Source: Meloidogyne chitwoodi (lineage: Eukaryota; Nematoda; Chromadorea; Rhabditida; Meloidogynidae). Taken from it: 64,000 nucleotides of DNA. The translations under genes were made by a program, and so were the position numbers. Under the pieces are notes generated by a model. The model was not told the origin of the DNA and ran no database searches. It saw only the letters and a list, made by a program, of their open reading frames with translations. Of the stretch, positions 1 through 10,970 are shown one piece after another (positions within the stretch are counted from its first letter, which is position 1; every line of letters begins with the position of its first letter). The stretch is from positions 1,674,001 through 1,738,000 of the forward strand of contig JACZZP010000012.1 in NCBI GenBank assembly GCA_015183035.1, in the 5' to 3' direction.

Positions 1-2
1 AC

Positions 3-183
3 CACGATAAATACCAATATATGCAAATTCATTTGAATTCCTATATTCATTTATTTTTGATTTATATAAAACCTTTCTCTTTATAAAATTATTACTAATT
101 AAATCTACATCAACATTTATTTTTGTTTTAATTAATTTATCATCTATTTCAATTCCATCATTAGGAGTATAAACAATTAAATC
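3..183 (-). pseudogene. isolated exon 3 of a UGT-like gene copy (partial at window edge)
   Basis: Read on the minus strand, an acceptor (TTTTAG at 184-189) opens an exon starting DLIVYT. It ends with IYR one base before a donor at positions 2-1. This is the third exon of the family described at 774-9167, with the same entry phase (0), exit phase (1) and similar length. Intron 2 sequence typical of the family follows to about position 340. Exons 1 and 2 are absent: the 3' flank of the 774-9167 gene runs straight into this intron. The copy is therefore probably 5'-truncated. Later exons would lie outside the window. Confidence 0.7.
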
Positions 184-773
184 CTAAAATAAGATAAATA
201 GATATATGTATATATTTAAGAAAATAAGAGATTTAAATTTAAAAATATTTAATTTCAGTTCATTTTGAAAAAAAAACTTTTTTTATTAAAAAATCTAATC
301 TCATCATCTCAAATAGATGTTGATTAAATATCTTATATACCTATTTATATTATGGATGGAAATTAAACACATTTAAAAAAATAAAAAATTCTTTTGCATT
401 TTTCATGTTTTTTTTGCATTTTTACTTTTATAAAAATACATATAAAAACAAATGTTTTTATATAATCTAATTAATAATTAAAAACACTCTAATTTCAATA
501 AAAAAAAGTTTAATAAAAATAAAGTTTATTATCTAAAAGAAATGATTGGGGGAATATATGCAGAGAAAGTGGAAATGACGGTCAACATAAATAAATAAAT
601 AAATAAAATATTCTGAATATCAGAAAATATATAAATTGGTAAATAAATAGTACTTAAAAGTGATGATTAGGTTTACTAGTAGAGTTGTAAGAATAATAAA
701 AAGTTTTCGATAAAAGCAAGTTAAATAAAGATAAATTTAAATAAAAACTCAAAACTCATTCTTCTCTTTTTCT
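184..773. other. non-coding spacer between two UGT-like copies
   Basis: No gene seen. Positions 184 to about 340 resemble intron 2 of the UGT-like family. From about 360 to 773 the sequence is the 3' flank of the neighbouring minus-strand UGT-like gene, including its conserved downstream element at 541-590. Confidence 0.6.
541..590 (-). other. conserved 3'-flank element of UGT-like genes, copy 1
   Basis: Reads GTTGACCGTCATTTCCACTT followed by TCTCTGCATATATTCCCCC on the minus strand, about 190 bases past the stop codon of the UGT-like gene. Four plus-strand copies (34551, 41499, 49033, 53929) match almost base for base, and a fifth (46880) is diverged. It is better conserved than the DNA around it. 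Function unknown: possibly a 3' UTR or termination element or a small RNA. Confidence 0.6.
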
Positions 774-3700
774 TTAAATATCTTCATCAATCTTTTCTAA
801 AAAATGTTCTTTTATCATACCATTGTTCATTTCATTATGAATTTTGTTTCTTAATTCATTAGCAGCTATATGATATTTACTATTATAATGACCATTTTTA
901 CTAAAATTTATTTTATTTTTTAAATTTTATTTTAAATTTACTTACTCTTTTTTTAATAATTTATTTAGAGCATTTTTAAAATCTTTACCAAAATTTTTAT
1001 TCATTTTTTTCTTAATAAATGAATATCCTTTTACATAAATACCAATACTTTTTTGTTCAATAAAAGAAGAATTATAGAATTGGTCATATTCAAAGGGAAT
1101 ACAAATTAATGGAACACCAGCATACATTGCCTATTTAATTAATTATTTATTTATTTGAAAAGGTAAATGTAGTTGGCTATCTACCTTTTGAAGAGGAAAA
1201 TTTTAAAGGTAGGGTTTAAATTAAAAAAAATAAATAATTATTTAATGATTAAAATAAATAATTAAAATTTATATTTTTAATCACTTGTATTTTTAATTTA
1301 TTTATTGAAAAATCATTCTTTTTCAATACCTTTACACAAAAAGCGTTTGCAGTTTGCAAGCACTCTTTGCCTTTTTGGCGTTAGGAAAATTGCACGCTTA
1401 TTTTTCCTTTTCAATTATGGTATGCCCTTTGGCACATAGAGGGAAAAAGGAAAGAAAATTATTAAATTACCGCCAATAATAACCATTGAGCCACTTTATG
1501 TTTATATCGCTACCACAGTTGAGGCAGATCATTTTAGTCTTCTATAGTCGGAAACCTTGTAGATATTCAATAATTAAAATTTGGGATTTTTCTTTGATTC
1601 AATATCGATTTGATCGTCGAAAAATGGAATCCAGAATTTTCTTCCGAGGATTTATTAGTTGGGTAAGTAAAGGAATTTAATGAAAATGTTTAAAAAATTC
1701 TACTGTCATATTTAACTTATAAAACGAAGCCATGTCCCAAATTTATAATCTGATCCTTTATAAAATAAAAATATTTTTACTTAATAATTTTCTTTTCTTT
1801 TTTCCCTCTATGTGCCAAAGGGCATACCATAATTGAAAAGGAAAAATAAGCGTGCAATTTTCCTAACGCCAAAAATGCAAAGAGCGCTTGCGAACTGCAA
1901 ATGTCGTTTGCGTAAAGGTAGATAGCCAACTACACATTTACCATTTGAAAATATATTTTTAAATAAAATTAAGGCAAAAGGTTTCTTTTTTGTCTTAATT
2001 ATTTTTAATTGAAAAATATCTCTTTGGATCACATAAATGAAATCAGTTTTTCTAGATCCTGAATTCTGTTTTGGATTTTCTCGGTTCTCGTTATCGAGTT
2101 TTCGAGTTTCGGTCAAACTCGATCTCGGGTTTATTAAAACCAGTATGACAAACTCTAGTATTTTAAAATAATAATTAATAGATAAATTGGTTATAATATT
2201 TAATTTTATTATAAATAACCAGCGTAGGTATGCTCAGATCAGTGTATAAAATTATGGGGAAAATTAATAACATGGGGAACATTAAAAAATACTTTAGGGA
2301 GACGCGCCGAGGGAATTGAAAATATTTTGGGCGTTGAAAGCCTGCGGCTTTGAAAGGGTCCTAGCAGGGATTTTTGCTTGGAATATGTGCGTCATGAGCG
2401 GTGTGAAGTTGTGGTGGGTTAAAAGTGGTGGTGGAAGCAAAAGAGGTGGTGTAACCCTCCGGCGTTTGAGGGCCTTCGGCCCTCAAACGCCCCGCTAAAG
2501 TTTGGAAATTTTGTGGTGGGTTAAAAGTCGTGTGGGTGCCGAAGTGGTGGTGCAACCCTCCTGCGTTTGAGGGCCTTTGGCCCTCAAACGCCCCGCTAAA
2601 GTTTGGAAAGGTGTAGTGGGTTAGAAGTCGTGGTGGGTGCCAAAGTGGTGGTGCAACCCTCCGGCGTTTGAGGGCCTTCGGCCCTCAAACGCCCAGTGAA
2701 CCACCTCAACCGAAACTTTAACCCCCCGCAACTTGGTCAAAGTTGATCCAAAAATTTTACAAAAAATATTTTTGAGCTCCTCTCATCAAGGTCTTTCAAA
2801 TTATATATAATTTGGTCCCCATACTTTAATTTTGTAGTAGGCCATTTTGGCTCTCAAAATTTGGATAGGATTTTATGCCCAAATTTTCAAAAAATCATAA
2901 CTTTTTCAAAAGTAACATTTTTTGATGATGTTAAACTGATTATAGATTTTAAAAAATATGCCTGATTTAATAAAAATACTTTAAATCCAGACCCATGGCA
3001 AAAAAACCGAAAATTTTTCGAAAAACCGAAAATTTTCGAATTTTCAGATTTTTGACCCTATGTACCCCTAAACTTTACATTTTTAAAAAAATTTTCATTC
3101 ATAAAATAGCTATTTTTTTTCTTTATTTAATAACATTTGTTTCATTTCAATCCGAGCAAAACTCGTAAAGTTAAGGTGGATTGGAAATTTTGGAAAATAT
3201 TCCAACAGGGGTACCCCTATGGAAAAATTTTGAAAAATTTTTTTCGTAAAAATGACTTATATAGGGTAAAAACACTCCCTGAAAACAAATCCGAAGTCAG
3301 AAAATTTTTTAAAAAATTTTCGCAAAAGTTACGGTCAAAAAACCGTCAGAGTCCGAATCACTTTTCGGACTCTAACTCACTGAGACTCAAGTGGACCCAC
3401 AACAATTCTTATGTTTTTCGGACCCCAGAACATGCTATACACGTGGGCTGGTAAAATCGGGTTTTGCTCTCCGATTTCAAAAATTGACTCAGTGACCACC
3501 ACTTTTTGACTCAAATCACCCCAATCACTCATACCAGACTCAAGTGGCTCCCAGATTTTTGCAGCCTACACTTGTGGCTACAAATGCCTCAACTGCACCC
3601 AAAACTCCCGACTTCACTTTCGCACTCAAAAAAGCAATTTAATATTCAATCGGCCATTTCAGTGCCGCACTCAAGTTCGGCACCAAAATGACCTTGCTCA

Positions 3701-6700
3701 ATGAATTCCACATAGCCGATTACCCATTATCCCCGGACAATTCCGACTTATTTTTATTTGTGATTCAAACAGCCATTTCAGTGCCGCACTGAACCTCCGT
3801 ACAAAAACAACCTCTCCAATTGAACTCCCAACAGCTTATTACCCATTATCCCATCAACGAATGCAAAATATTTTTAAATTATATCGCATTCGGCCATTTG
3901 AGTGCCACACTCAAACTCGGCACCGAAATAACCCATCCCAAAAAATTCCCCGTAGATGTTTACCCATTATCCCTCCCAAACATTTCCCACTATATCCCTC
4001 CGTTCTCTTAATAGCATTTGCAAGTGTTGGTCACTAAGGGAAACTTTGGACAAAATGCCAGCATTTAAAAAGGGTTGATTCAGCAAAACGCCACGTAGAC
4101 TTGAGATTTTTAGAAAAAATTTTTTTATTCGATATCTACTAATCGTGGGCCATCCCCCTCCAAGCAGAAGTTTTCCGCTATCTCCTCCCGTTCACGAGAT
4201 AGATCCGGAGCGGGGCTGTTTCGTCGGGAAGAAACCCCCGCAACAAAAAGTTCATATTTTTCCCAGATGCCCCACCAAAAGTTCCCAGAAGTATGTTAAG
4301 GTTTCAGACAGGTCCCACTATCCATAAAGGCTGTAGACTTTTTTGTAGACTTTTTTTACGAAACACTAAACTATTATAGTTAAGTTAATTAGTGACCGGC
4401 GCCGGACCGGACCCGGCCGGATTTTTCTGGAGTCCGGGTCCCAAATCCAGGTTTTTTCAATATTTCCGGACTAATTCCGGGCAGGACTAAATCCCGAAAA
4501 GTCCGGCCGGGTCCGGTCCGGCTCAAGCTTAAAAATCTCTAGTCCGGAATCGGACCCGGCTTTTTTACCCGGACAAAACCGGACTTGGTCTGGCTTCAAA
4601 AGTTTTGATATTTTTAAATTTTATTTTTTGGCATAATGTTAAAAATGTGTAAAACGGCAGAGAAATAAAAAAAATAGCAGCGTTGACTTGTATTTCATAC
4701 ATAAAAATATGTGGATATGCCTTTTTGTTCAGTTTAATTTCTCTTTTTTAAATTTTCAAAAATAAAAATTAAACTTTAAAATTTTCTTCTGGAAATAATA
4801 TGATGAATTTTTGGCAATTAGAAGGCAATAAATTAAAACAAATTTGCCTGCGGCGCTAAAAAATGTGAATTTTTTGCAACTAGAGTTAAATTTATTTCAA
4901 AAATTTTCGCCTGCGGCGCTGAAAAGGCCCTAAATTTTTTTAAATTTATCCATTCCTAAAATCCAACTCTTATACGGTTCTCTAAAAATCTTGTAAACCG
5001 TTAACCGGGGAAAAAATATAGATTTGAGCAAAAAAAATATTTTTAAAATAAAATATGGAACGTAATTTTAGTTGGAAAATTTTTTACTTATGTACTTTTA
5101 AATAAGAATTTTTGTACTTTTATTTTTGTTGATCCCAGCCCTGATTTAGAGACTATAGTTTAGCATAAAATATTCCAAATTGGTCTATTTGAGAAAACTA
5201 AGAGATGAATTTGATTATAGGAGGTCCAATCTTACACCAGAAAATTCTGAATATTTGATTTTTTTAACAAAGCAATCCCACAATTGAATTACTCTTATTA
5301 ATAACATTTTATTTTTGCTTATTTTGAAAATATAAGTTTTTTTACCAATATTTTTACATTTTTTGAAAAATTAATAAAAAATCAAGTCCGGTCCAGAATC
5401 CGGCTAATTTCAGCCAGAGTCCGGATTTGTAAAAGTCCGGACTAATTCCGGACCTGGATTAATCCCGAAAAATCCGGCCGGATCCGGTCCGGCTCTACTC
5501 ACAAAACCAAAATCCGGTCCGGAAGTCCGGAAAAATCGATTTTTCCGGTCACTATAAATAATATTAGTATTAAAATATAAATAATATAATAAAAGAATTA
5601 TTTTAAGAAAAATTATAATTAAAAAATCAACTAGTGTATTTATTATTTTATTTATTTAAAATTATATTAAAAATAATAATACCTCATTCAAACTATTCTG
5701 TCCACAATGAGAAATAAATAATTTTGTATTTTGTTTAACTTATAATTTAAATTTAATATTTTAATTAATTAAAAATAAATAAAAATAAATACATAATATT
5801 TTTTGTTGATTAACATGTCCTTCTAAAATTTCAATTTTTTTTTTCGAATATTTTTCTGGTAAATATTTTTTATTTATTCTTAATTTAAATAAACAGTTTT
5901 TATGATTTCCAAAAGCATTAAACATTTGCTTAATAGCACCAACATCTCTTAATGTACTAAAGTTTCGATCTATTTTAACAGTACCAAAAGATAGATAAAC
6001 AACACAAGAATGCTTAAAATTATTATTTTTATATTTTATTTATTTAATTAAAATTAAAAAACCAACAAAAACTTTCAATATTAAGAAATTTCCCCTAATA
6101 ATTTTGATTTGGTGCTCCCTTTATCTTTTAATTTTGATGATTTTTTAAAAAAAGTTTTTTTTCTAATAAAACAAAAATATCATAATTATTTTATTTTGAA
6201 ATCTCTCAAACCATTGACTTAATAAATTTTTTATTTTATAAAATTTACATCATTTGGTGTTAATTCCTTCTCTTTTGTTAATATTCCTTTATCTTCAACA
6301 AGAATACCACCAATATAAATAATTTTATCATTTTTAGGAAAATCTTCAAAAATTCCAAATTTATTTTGATTAATAAAATGATATTTAATTTTTTTAAATA
6401 AATCAACAAAATTAGGAGGTTCATTTATTCCTTTTATATTTTTATTTTCAAATAAATCATCGTATAGTTTTGGAACTATTGTAGTATAAATTTCATTAAT
6501 TCCTTCAGCTAATTTTTCTTGTTTTTCTTTATTTTCTTTATATCTTTCAGAATTTATATTACAAATTCCTTTTTCTTTATCCCAATCTCCTGGTTCAGCA
6601 TAATTAAAAGCTATAAAAATAAAATACCTATTTTTAAAATTATTTAATTATTTTAATGCCTGATAAAAACAATAAAATTATTTATTTTTGACCCAGTTAA

Positions 6701-9167
6701 TTGAAGAAATAATTATTATTTAAATGGATAAATACATAAAAGCAAAATAAATAATTTTATTAATAAAAAATAATATAAATAATTTAAATTAAATATTTTA
6801 AATAATTTAACTCACAAAATACTACTAAATTAACAAAAAATTAACTAAAAATATCTTTTAAATAATTTAAAAAATTACCAGGTATTTTATAAATTTTTTC
6901 ATCATTAATATTTAAAAATTGAAGATATTGTGGAGTAAATATACTAGGAAAAGCATTAAAAGTATTTTTAATGTTTAAAGCTTCAAAAACAGCAAAAGAA
7001 CCATTCATATCATCAAATTCAGCAATTCCAATATCATAACTTTGTTTTTTAAGATAATCAAAAATACCAATTTGTTTATTTCCAATTTCAACTTTTTGAT
7101 TTTTCATCATTATTTCTTTAAAAAAATAAATTTTTAATAATAAATAAAATAAATTTTTTTTTAATTTACTAAAATAATTAAAAATATAAAATTAAAATAT
7201 ATTTTTTTAACAAATATTTCTGTTTAATTAAATTTTATAAAACTTTACCATAATAAATACCAACATATTTATAATCTGATGAATGTTTATATTTTATCAG
7301 TAGTTCTTCAGGATCTAGATATCCATTATCAAATCTAGACGTATTTATTTCTACTTTAATAAATTTTACATTTATTTTAATTCTTTTAATTCTGCTAGAA
7401 TGATAGTAGACAATTAAATCCTGAAAAGATAAAATAAGGAATTTAAATTTAATGATCCTATCTATTATGTATTTTCATTACAATTAAAACACAAAATAAT
7501 TTGTTTTGAAAAATTATGTCAAAAGGAATAACTGAAACCTAAGAAAGGCCGGATATCCAAAAATCGAATATCCGGTAATTCTCCAAGAATAGACAACCTT
7601 ATTTTTAGTCAAAATTTAATTCCATCAACTTAAATCAGAGAGAGAGAAAATACATATATAAAGGTATTTAAAATTATATAGGATTTTAAATAAAGAAAAA
7701 TGTATAATTTAAAATTTGGAATAGCACAAGTACATAAATATTATAAATAATATTTAAGTATATTTATTATAATATTTTTAAATATTACATACCACAGTAT
7801 TGTATTTTCCTCTTAAAAGTTTGACCAAAGTAGTCTAAAAATTTAATATTATAATTAAATTATTTTTTAAATATATTTTAAATAATAATAAAATTAAATA
7901 AAGGAAATCTTCTAAAATAGACATGGGGAAATTAATTTTTTGGAAATTGTGTAGTTTAAGGATAAAAAACATACATTCACAGAAATAAATAGAAATGCGT
8001 GAACTTTATATCATTCGAAAGAGCTCGTCGAGCTGAGCCTAATGGAACTACTATCATTGTCCAACATTAAATATTAGCCGAGATACAGGTCCCTGAATAT
8101 CAAAAAACCATAGAGGGGAGTAAGCTCCTCTAAGTGATTACCGCGGCTGCTCGCATAAACTTTGATATATTGGGGGTCTTTTATTATTTCTTTATTTTTA
8201 GGCTATGGCTAGTTGGTCTTCACACAAATTCGGAATTATTGAGGATGTTTGATCAAGAAAAATTAATTTTGCAGAAATAATTAAAGAGCAGCCGCGGTAA
8301 TCACATAGAGGATCTTACTCCCCTCTATGGTTTTTCAATTTTCAGGAACCTGTATCTCGGCCTTGAATTAAGACAACTGGCTAATTTTGGTATTATTCAA
8401 CTCAGCTCGACGAGCTTTTTCGATTGATCTATAGATCACGCATTTCTACCTATTTCTGTGAATGCATTTTTTACCTTAAACTACACAAGTTCTACTTTTT
8501 CAATCCTTCGGGTCAGATGTGTGCGAAACAGCAAATTTTTTCCCAACGAAACGAAAGACACAAAAATTGTTTAATTTTTTTCGTTACGAAACAAAACTAA
8601 GCTGAAAAATATCACGAACTTTACAAAACTACGAAACAAACGAAACGTTTCGCACACGTCTGCTTTGGGTGTTGAAAAAAATATTTAAAAAAGGTCTTTT
8701 ATATTTTTCCAATGTTTTACTAATATGTAATAGGTAGGTTATTTAAAATGTTTAAAGTAATTTAACTTATTAATTTTAAAAATATTAAAAAATATTAATT
8801 AAAAATTTACATTGAATTGCAAATGTGAGTAATGAAAATTATCACAAATATACAAAACTTTTTTATTTAATTTTTCCTCTTTAATTTCATCATTATCAGA
8901 ACATTCTTCAAAATCTTCTATTTCTTCATCTTTAAAAATTTCTTCTTCTTCTTCATCTACTACAATTTGCTTTCCTTTACGTTTTCTTTCTTTATCAGAA
9001 TTATATCCTTTTTCTTTTTCTTTCTTTCCAAGACAACTACAACCAACACCTCTTTTATATCTTCGAGAGATTACCTTTTCATTTTTAGGACATTTACAAT
9101 TTCTTCCAAAAGAAATATTAATAAAAATTAATAAAAATAATAAAATTAAAGTAATTAATTTATACAT
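774..9167 (-). CDS. secreted UDP-glycosyltransferase-like protein, intact copy
   Basis: Nine exons, all in phase: 9167-8811, 7834-7793, 7420-7249, 7115-6879, 6610-6249, 6012-5793, 5738-5683, 1130-946 and 900-774; 585 residues. Residues 1-20 form a signal peptide (MYKLITLILLFLLIF). Residues 21 to about 103 are a charged insert with Cys residues (RNCKCPKNE, GVGCSCLG, then an acidic run). The GT1 fold follows: an N-terminal strand with the YSH histidine near 114, NDKIIYIGGI in exon 5, SFGTV in exon 6, and the nucleotide-sugar signature LFISHCGQNSLNEAMYAG plus IPFEYDQ at about 472-505. Known UGTs end in a membrane anchor and cytosolic tail; this one stops at KIDEDI with neither, so a soluble secreted or ER-lumenal product is inferred. 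The start lies five bases after TTTTAG, a likely trans-splice acceptor. Intron 7 is 4.5 kb of repeats. The substrate cannot be told. Confidence 0.85.
1162..1942. mobile_element. Merlin-like foldback element in UGT intron 7
   Basis: Long terminal inverted repeats begin GGTAAATGTAGTTGGCTATC and extend about 290 bp on each side. A perfect 9-bp target duplication, ATTTGAAAA, lies at 1153-1161 and 1943-1951. The ends share the GGTAAATG start of the element at 28405-29001, which holds a transposase relic. I see no convincing transposase in the 270-bp centre. An 8-9 bp duplication fits the Merlin superfamily. Confidence 0.75.
2240..4340. repeat. GC-richer repetitive block inside UGT intron 7
   Basis: Unlike the surrounding DNA, this block is moderately GC-rich. 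It holds a short tandem array (2440-2700) and, at 3640-4000, three or so degenerate units sharing GCCATTTCAGTGCCGCAC and TTACCCATTATCC. Open frames of 60-105 codons occur (for example 3137-3454 and 3506-3691), but none shows a recognisable domain and they overlap the repeats. I read it as remnants of unknown repeats, not genes. Confidence 0.5.
2440..2700. repeat. tandem array with a palindromic core
   Basis: Three units of about 110-120 bp each contain GCGTTTGAGGGCC, a short centre and GGCCCTCAAACGC, a perfect hairpin. The hairpins are joined by CCGCTAAAGTTTGGAAA and GTGGTGGGTTAAAAGT. Unit-to-unit differences are single bases. Confidence 0.75.
4390..5554. mobile_element. hAT-like MITE with degenerate CCGG-rich arrays
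   Basis: The ends are the inverted repeats TAGTGACCGG (4390-4399) and CCGGTCACTA (5545-5554). Inside, both ends carry degenerate arrays of GGTCCGGC-type motifs, and the middle is AT-rich with the phrase CGCCTGCGGCGCT. The YAGNG start of the ends fits hAT elements. I could not find a clean 8-bp duplication, so the superfamily is inferred from its relatives at 15738, 27841 and 38971. Confidence 0.55.
7938..8505. mobile_element. foldback element in UGT intron 1
   Basis: Imperfect inverted repeats of about 250 bp: the left arm has GTGTAGTTTAAGG and AAAGAGCTCGTCGAGCTGAG, the right arm CTCAGCTCGACGAGCT and CCTTAAACTACAC. The inner phrase ACCATAGAGGGGAGTAAGCT is shared in part with the foldback element at 31369-31963, so the two belong to one superfamily. 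No coding content seen. Confidence 0.65.
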
Positions 9168-9286
9168 TTCTTCTAAAAAATTAATTTTATATAAATATTT
9201 TTAATTTAATAAATAGAAATACTTTTCGTTGGAGATTCTCTCTAGGTAATTCCTATATTTCTCTTGAATTACTATTATGCGTTTTT

Positions 9287-9826
9287 GGCTCTACTTCACT
9301 TTATGAGTCCAATCGAACATTATGAGTCCAACAAAAGTTTATGAGTCCAATCAAAATTTATGGCGTAATTAAAATTTTATGTGTTAAATCGAAACTATAA
9401 GGCAAATAAAATAATATCATGTGACGGGAAACTGAATTCTAACCTCTTCCATTAAATGTTGAAAAATTTTTTGATTTCCATGAAAGCGACGGAACATGTA
9501 TTGGTACAAATAGCTTTTTAGCATATTATGGTTTGTACCTTGTAAGTGACGGAGTGATTTCTTAAGAGCACCCCAGGAAGCCTCAATTCCCTGCGTGTGC
9601 ACTTGCCTGTCTGTTGGATCCACGAAAAATAGATAGGTTTAAAATAATAAATTTATCCTCTTCACTGAACGAATAAAAAATTTAAATTGCGTAAAAAATT
9701 TTGTTTGGACTCATAAATTTTGATAGGACTCATAAACTTTTGTTTGGACTCATATATTTTGTTTGGACTCATAAACTTTCATTGGACTCATAATGTTCGA
9801 TTGGACTCATAAAGTGAAGTAGAGCC
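9287..9826 (-). mobile_element. Merlin-type DNA transposon remnant with DDE transposase fragment
   Basis: Inverted repeats start GGCTCTACTTCACTTTATGA and are rich in ATGAGTCCAA. A perfect 8-bp target duplication, GCGTTTTT, lies at 9279-9286 and 9827-9834. On the minus strand, 9623-9417 encodes a fragment with HTQGIEASWGALKKSL and YQYMFRRF. This is the C-terminal part of an ISXO2/IS1016-like DDE transposase, the family that defines Merlin elements. The fragment is only 68 codons, so the copy cannot move on its own. It sits about 120 bp upstream of the UGT-like start codon. Confidence 0.8.
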
Positions 9827-9949
9827 GCGTTTTTTATAATAATTATGGGATTTTTAAATTTTAAAAACTTTAAAAAATTATAGGGAATTTTTAATAAAAT
9901 ATTTTAAATAAAATTTTAAAATTATTTTATAAAATAAAAAATGAAGAGT

Positions 9950-10195
9950 GAAGGGGGGAATATTTAAAACATTTACAGCCCCATGTCTTTCATATGGTCT
10001 CATGTGAATGTACTTATAAAGGAGAAAGAGTATTCATTTTAAATACTATTTATCTTCTTTTCCACCTGACTTTAGACTTTTTTATGCTACCAAAAAATTA
10101 ATGCATTAACTCACATCTCTTAATTAAACACAAAATAAATATAAAATTTTAAAAGGGCATTGGAAATTGATTTTTTAAAAAGATTTTTTTTAATT
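9950..10195 (-). promoter_or_regulatory. conserved UGT-family upstream block (for 774-9167)
   Basis: Read on the minus strand this holds TTTTGTGTTTAATTAAGAGA, TGAGTTAATGCATTAA, AAAGTCAGGTGGAAAAG, CATGAGACCATATGAAAGAC and ATGGGGCTGTAAATG in that order. The same order occurs upstream of the plus-strand copies. Conservation at the same relative place suggests promoter function. The Merlin element has since been inserted between this block and the start codon. Confidence 0.6.
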
Positions 10196-10233
10196 TTATA
10201 AAGTTTTTCAAAATTTTTTTAAATTATTTTAAG

Positions 10234-10335
10234 ACACATTGGAAAAACATGTTGACGATATTTTTGCTATTGCTCATAAATATCAGGTAGAATTGTTAAA
10301 ATATGAATGCGAACTTATTATGTCCAATTTTATTG
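10234..10335 (+). pseudogene. relic exon of a BTB-domain gene
   Basis: Between an acceptor (TTTTAAG) and a donor (GTAAGT) lies one open exon encoding [28 protein letters not shown] and SNFI. The pattern (LL/IF..A.KY....LK..CE) is the end of a BTB/POZ domain as in SPOP-like MATH-BTB proteins. No other exon of such a gene is visible, so this is probably a stranded fragment. A second, inverted copy lies at 42228-42329. Confidence 0.6.
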
Positions 10336-10424
10336 GTAAGTTTTAACATTTTTTAAATTAAATTTTCATTTCTATATTTTAAAAATTTTTAAAAAAATTA
10401 AAACATTTATTATCATTAATTATT

Positions 10425-10961
10425 AGAACTGCAGATTTTAGTTTTTTAACTATTTTTTTTTGCTGAATGTACAAGTCGAGATATGCACAAAAAACGTATA
10501 ATTGAGCAATAATTGTTGATTTGAACACAACTATTGGCAACTATTTTAACTATTTTGGCTTTTTAAACTATTTTGAACTATTTGGGATTTTTAGGGATTT
10601 TATTAACTATTTTGGCATTTTTTGCCAAAGTTCAGACAAAAAAATATCTTAAATATTGAAAAAAAGTCAAAAACGGTTCATGGCAGAAAATTATATAAAT
10701 GGAAGATCGTAAAAAATTTCTCTGACATTTTGTTTGTTTACCCTTAGTGACATTTTGTTTGTTTACCCTTAGTGACATTTTGTCTGTTTTCCCTTTGTGA
10801 CATTTTGTCAATTTTTTCCTTTGTGACATTTTGTCAATTTTTTCCTTTGTGACATTTTGTCAATTTTTTCCTTAATGACATTTTGTCAAAAGTTAAATAA
10901 GCCAAAATATTAAATTTTTAGCAACTATTTTGCATTTTTAGAAACTATAATCTGCAGCCCT
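10425..10961. mobile_element. TIR insertion between polyketide synthase 3' end and BTB relic
   Basis: Ends are the inverted repeats AGAACTGCAGATTTTAG and CTATAATCTGCAGCCCT. The interior repeats ACTATTTTGGC-like phrases and holds a minisatellite. The duplicated block at 42113-42329 lacks this stretch: there the polyketide synthase tail joins the BTB relic directly, so 42113 shows the empty site. No coding content. Confidence 0.6.
10725..10893. repeat. 25-26 bp minisatellite
   Basis: About 6.5 units beginning GACATTTTGT and continuing either TTGTTTACCCTTAGT or CAATTTTTTCCTTTGT. Two sub-types lie in two blocks, showing local duplication. The minus-strand frame through it is only a translation of the repeat. 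Confidence 0.85.
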
Positions 10962-10970
10962 ATTAATTAC

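Noticed and set aside
2316..2555. Short frames on both strands in the GC-rich array
   Set aside because: Products of the palindromic tandem repeat, without conserved domains.
3137..4327. Chain of plus-strand open frames (60-105 codons)
   Set aside because: They overlap degenerate tandem repeats, share no domain, and lie inside a UGT intron on the other strand.
10632..10829. Lys/Gln-rich minus-strand open frame
   Set aside because: Translation of the 25-bp minisatellite.
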